In this document: one piece after another, positions 26,806 through 30,000 of the stretch
Numbering within the stretch: position 1 is the first letter of the stretch
Layout: each line of letters opens with the position of its first letter
From: Mesostigma viride
Lineage: Eukaryota; Streptophyta; Mesostigmatophyceae; Mesostigmatales; Mesostigmataceae
DNA: 30,000 nt
Direction of reading: 5' to 3'
Assembly (NCBI GenBank): GCA_009746045.1
Contig: RPFO01000589.1
Span: 45,001-75,000, forward strand
The notes under the pieces: generated by a model
Told to the model about the DNA's origin: nothing
Seen by the model: the letters and a program-made list of their open reading frames with translations, nothing else
The model's database searches: none
Position numbers and translations under genes: made by a program

Positions 26806-29800
26806 CCATGTACGTAGACAAGCCATGATGACCCCATGGGAGCCTGAATCCTCATCATTAAATACATAAATGCCACCCATGTACGTAGACGGGCCATGAT
26901 GACACCAATGGAGCCTGAATCCTCATCATTAATTACATAAATGCCAACCATGTACATACACGGGCAATGATGACACCATGGGAGCCTGAATCCTCATCAT
27001 TAATTACATAAATGCCAACCATGTACGTAGGCCAGCCATGATGACACTGTGGGAGCCTGAATCCTCATCATTAATTTCATACATGCCAACAACACGTAGA
27101 CGGGCCATAATGACACCACGGGAGCCTGAATCCTGATCATTTTTTTTTCTTTGACATCCATGTACGTAGGCCAGCCATGATGACACCATGGGAGCCTGAA
27201 TCCTCATCATTTTTTTTCTGAGACATCCATGTACGTAGGCCAGCCATGATGACACCATGGGAGCCTGAATCCTCATCATTAAATACATACATGCCATCCA
27301 TGTACGTAGACAGGCCATGATGACACCATGGGAGCCTGAATCCTCATCATTTACTATTCCTTGACATCCATGTACGTAGACGGGCCATGATGACACCATG
27401 GCCGGGAGCCTGAATCCTCATCATTTTTTTTTCTTTGACATCCATGTACATACGTAGGCCAGCCATGATGACACCAATGGAGCCTGAATCCTCATCATTA
27501 ATTACATACATGCCATCCATGTACGTAGACAGGCCATGACATCTGACACCATGGGAGCCTGAATCCTCATCATTTACTATTCCTTGACATCCATGTACGT
27601 AGACGGGCCATGATGACACCATGGGAGCCTGAATCCTCATCATTTTTTTTTCTTTGACATCCATGTACATACGTAGGCCAGCCATGATGACACCAATGGA
27701 GCCTGAATCCTCATCATTAATTACATACATAAATGCCATGATCATCAATGACCCCATGGGAGCCTGAATCCTCATCATTAAATACATAAATGCCACGGTC
27801 CATGTACGTAGACGGGCCATGATGACACCAATGGAGCCTGAATCCTCATCATTAATTACATAAATGCCAACCATGTACATACACGGGCAATGATGACACC
27901 ATGGGAGCCTGAATCCTCATCATTAATTACATAAATGCCAACCATGTACGTAGGCCAGCCATGATGACACTATGGGAGCCTGAATCCTCATCATTAATTT
28001 CATACATGCCAACAACACGTAGACGGGCCATAATGACACCACGGGAGCCTGAATCCTCATCATTTTTTTTTCTTTGACATCCATGTACGTAGGCCAGCCA
28101 TGATGACACCATGGGAGCCTGAATCCTCATCATTTTTTTTCTGAGACATCCATGTACGTAGGCCAGCCATGATGACACCATGGGAGCCTGAATCCTCATC
28201 ATTAAATACATACATGCCATCCATGTACGTAGACAGGCCATGATGACACCATGGGAGCCTGAATCCTCATCATTTACTATTCCTTGACATCCATGTACGT
28301 AGACGGGCCATGATGACACCATGGGAGCCTGAATCCTCATCATTTTTTTTTCTTTGACATCCATGTACATACGTAGGCCAGCCATGATGACACCAATGGA
28401 GCCTGAATCCTCATCATTAATTACATACATGCCATCCATGTACGTAGACAGGCCATGACATCTGACACCATGGGAGCCTGAATCCTCATCATTTACTATT
28501 CCTTGACATCCATGTACGTAGACGGGCCATGATGACACCATGGGAGCCTGAATCCTCATCATTTTTTTTTCTTTGACATCCATGTACATACGTAGGCCAG
28601 CCATGATGACACCAATGGAGCCTGAATCCTCATCATTAATTACATACATAAATGCCAACCATGTACATACACGGGCAATGATGACACCAATGGAGCCTGA
28701 ATCCTCATCATTAATTACATAAATGCCAACCATGTACATACACGGGCAATGATGACACCATGGGAGCCTGAATCCTCATCATTTTTTTTTTCTTTGACAT
28801 CCATGTACATACGTAGGCCAGCCATGATGACACCAATGGAGCCTGAATCCTCATCATTAATTACATACATGCCATCCATGTACGTAGACAAGCCATGATG
28901 ACACCATGGGAGCCTGAATCCTCATCATTTACTATTCCTTGACATCCATGTACGTAGACGGGCCATGATGACACCAATGGAGCCTGAATCCTCTTCATTT
29001 TTTTTATGAGAGGATTCAGGTTACATAAATGCCAACCATGTAGGTAGACAAGCCATGATGACACCATGGGAGCCTGAATCCTCATCATTACTTACATAAA
29101 TGCCATCCATGTACGTAGACGGGCCATGATGACACCATGGGAGCCTAAATCCTCATCATTAATTACAAAATCGCCATCCATGTACGTAGACGGGCCATGA
29201 TGACACCATGGGAGCCTGAATCCTCATCATTTACTATTCCTTGACATCCATGTACGTAGACGGGCCATGATGACACAATGGGAGCCTGAATCCTCATCAT
29301 TAATTACATAAATGCCATTCATGTACGTACACGGGCCATGATGACACCATGGGAGCCTGAATCCTCATCATTAATTACATAAATGCCATCCATGTACGTA
29401 CACGGGCCATGATGACACCATGGGAGCCTGAATCCTCATCATTATATACAAAAATGCCATCCATGTACGTACACGGGCAATGATGACACCATGGGAGCCT
29501 GAATCCTCATCATTAATTACAAAATCGCCATCCATGTACGTACACGGGCCATGATGACACCATGGGAGCCTGAATCCTCATCATTTACTATTCCTTGACA
29601 TCCATGTACGTAGACGGGCCATGATGACACCATGCATGGGAGCCTGAATCCTCATCATTAATTACATAAATGCCATTCATGTACGTACACGGGCCATGAT
29701 GACACCATGGGAGCCTGAATCCTCATCATTAATTACATAAATGCCATCCATGTACGTACACGGCACATACATGCTCCATGGGAGCCTGAATCCTCATCAA

Positions 29801-29895
29801 TAATTACATAAATGCCAACCATGTACGTAGACGGGCCATGATGACACCATGGGAGCCTGAATCCTCATCATTTTTTTTTCTTTGACATCCATGTA
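26806..29895. repeat. Satellite array, about 43 units of roughly 70 bp with higher-order structure
   Basis: Each unit has a core CCATGTACGTAG, a variable GACGGGCC or GCCAGCC part, ATGATGACACCATGGGAGCC, then TGAATCCTCATCAT, and one of three linkers: TTAATTACATAAATGCCA, TTTTTTTTTCTTTGACAT or TTTACTATTCCTTGACAT. I counted 43 copies of the GAGCCTGAATCC segment (one reads GAGCCTAAATCC). Average spacing is about 72 bp. ATGATGA and TCATCAT inside the unit can pair. A block of about 920 bp is duplicated in tandem (about 26826-27745 and 27746-28650). Long minus-strand frames exist, but they shift between units and I regard the array as non-coding. Confidence 0.95.
28983..29020. repeat. Inverted repeat with a 12-bp perfect stem inside the satellite
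   Basis: CCTGAATCCTCT at 28983-28994 pairs with AGAGGATTCAGG at 29009-29020 across a 14-base T-rich loop. It is the only place where the conserved satellite segment appears in the opposite orientation. Confidence 0.85.
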
Positions 29896-30000
29896 CATAT
29901 GTATATATGCTGTACATATATGCTGTACATATATGCTGTAAGTAATTATATTTTTAATATATACATATATATTTTAATTTAAAAATTAATAAATTTCGGA
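29896..30000. repeat. AT-rich edge with three ACATATATGCTGT-type repeats
   Basis: The satellite ends in ACATATGTATATATGCTGT. Similar units follow twice, then almost pure A/T sequence runs to the window end. No gene is seen. Confidence 0.6.

Noticed and set aside
27927-28739. A 270-codon minus-strand open frame in the satellite, with repeated DEDSGS and VHG segments
   Set aside because: It follows the 70-bp satellite, whose unit length varies and is often not a multiple of three. Similar frames start and stop along the array, as expected of repeats without stops in that phase.
26046-29895. CRISPR-like array
   Set aside because: The repeats are tandem with variable linkers and no unique spacers, in eukaryotic DNA.

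Overview
This is eukaryotic nuclear DNA. It has spliceosomal introns with GT/AG borders, a nuclear gene for a mitochondrial protein with a targeting presequence, an interstitial (TTTAGGG)6 tract of the plant/green-alga telomere type, a chromodomain-bearing Ty3/gypsy retrotransposon, a LINE relic, DNA transposons and large satellite arrays. I read it as a repeat-rich region of an algal or other protist genome, most likely of a lineage with plant-type telomeres. The exact group cannot be fixed from the window.

Layout. 1-558 (minus) is the start of a GC-rich coiled-coil protein that runs off the left edge. 1793-5091 (plus) is the only clear housekeeping gene: a six-exon gene for mitochondrial ATP synthase OSCP. 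Its third intron holds the telomeric repeat and its fourth holds a duplicate of an exon end with its splice donor. 5748-6113 (minus) is the C-terminal relic of a LINE reverse transcriptase. 6140-16932 is a complete, young Ty3/gypsy chromovirus: 574-bp LTRs differing at 3 positions, flanked by a TCGTG target duplication. Its order is ORF0 (RNase H1 N-terminal/viroplasmin-like domain), gag, protease, RT-RNase H, integrase-chromodomain, then a GC-rich third ORF of unknown function. 17599-20803 (minus) is a spliced gene or pseudogene for a DDE-type transposase-like protein. 21090-21660 is a tandem repeat whose GC-rich core also occurs in an intron of that gene. 22344-24426 is a TTAA-flanked element with 13-bp terminal inverted repeats, piggyBac-like in its ends but without a recognisable transposase. 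26046-26531 is a C-rich minisatellite of about 16 units. 26806-29895 is a satellite of about 43 units of roughly 70 bp with a higher-order duplication of about 920 bp.

The most interesting object is the retrotransposon. It is laid out as a polycistron. ORF0 lies wholly between a near-consensus splice donor (7236/7237) and a strong acceptor (7733), so splicing could switch between ORF0 and gag. A second strong acceptor sits 5 bases upstream of the ORF3 ATG, which is the arrangement of a retroviral subgenomic env mRNA. Protease and RT overlap as TAATG. G-rich tracts nearly identical to the polypurine tract before the 3' LTR also sit at the gag/pro and RT/integrase frame changes. ORF0 belongs to the fold family that includes the translation transactivator domain of plant pararetroviruses, so a role in polycistronic expression is a testable idea. 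Several of the frame breaks lie in homopolymers and could be assembly errors or mutations of this copy.
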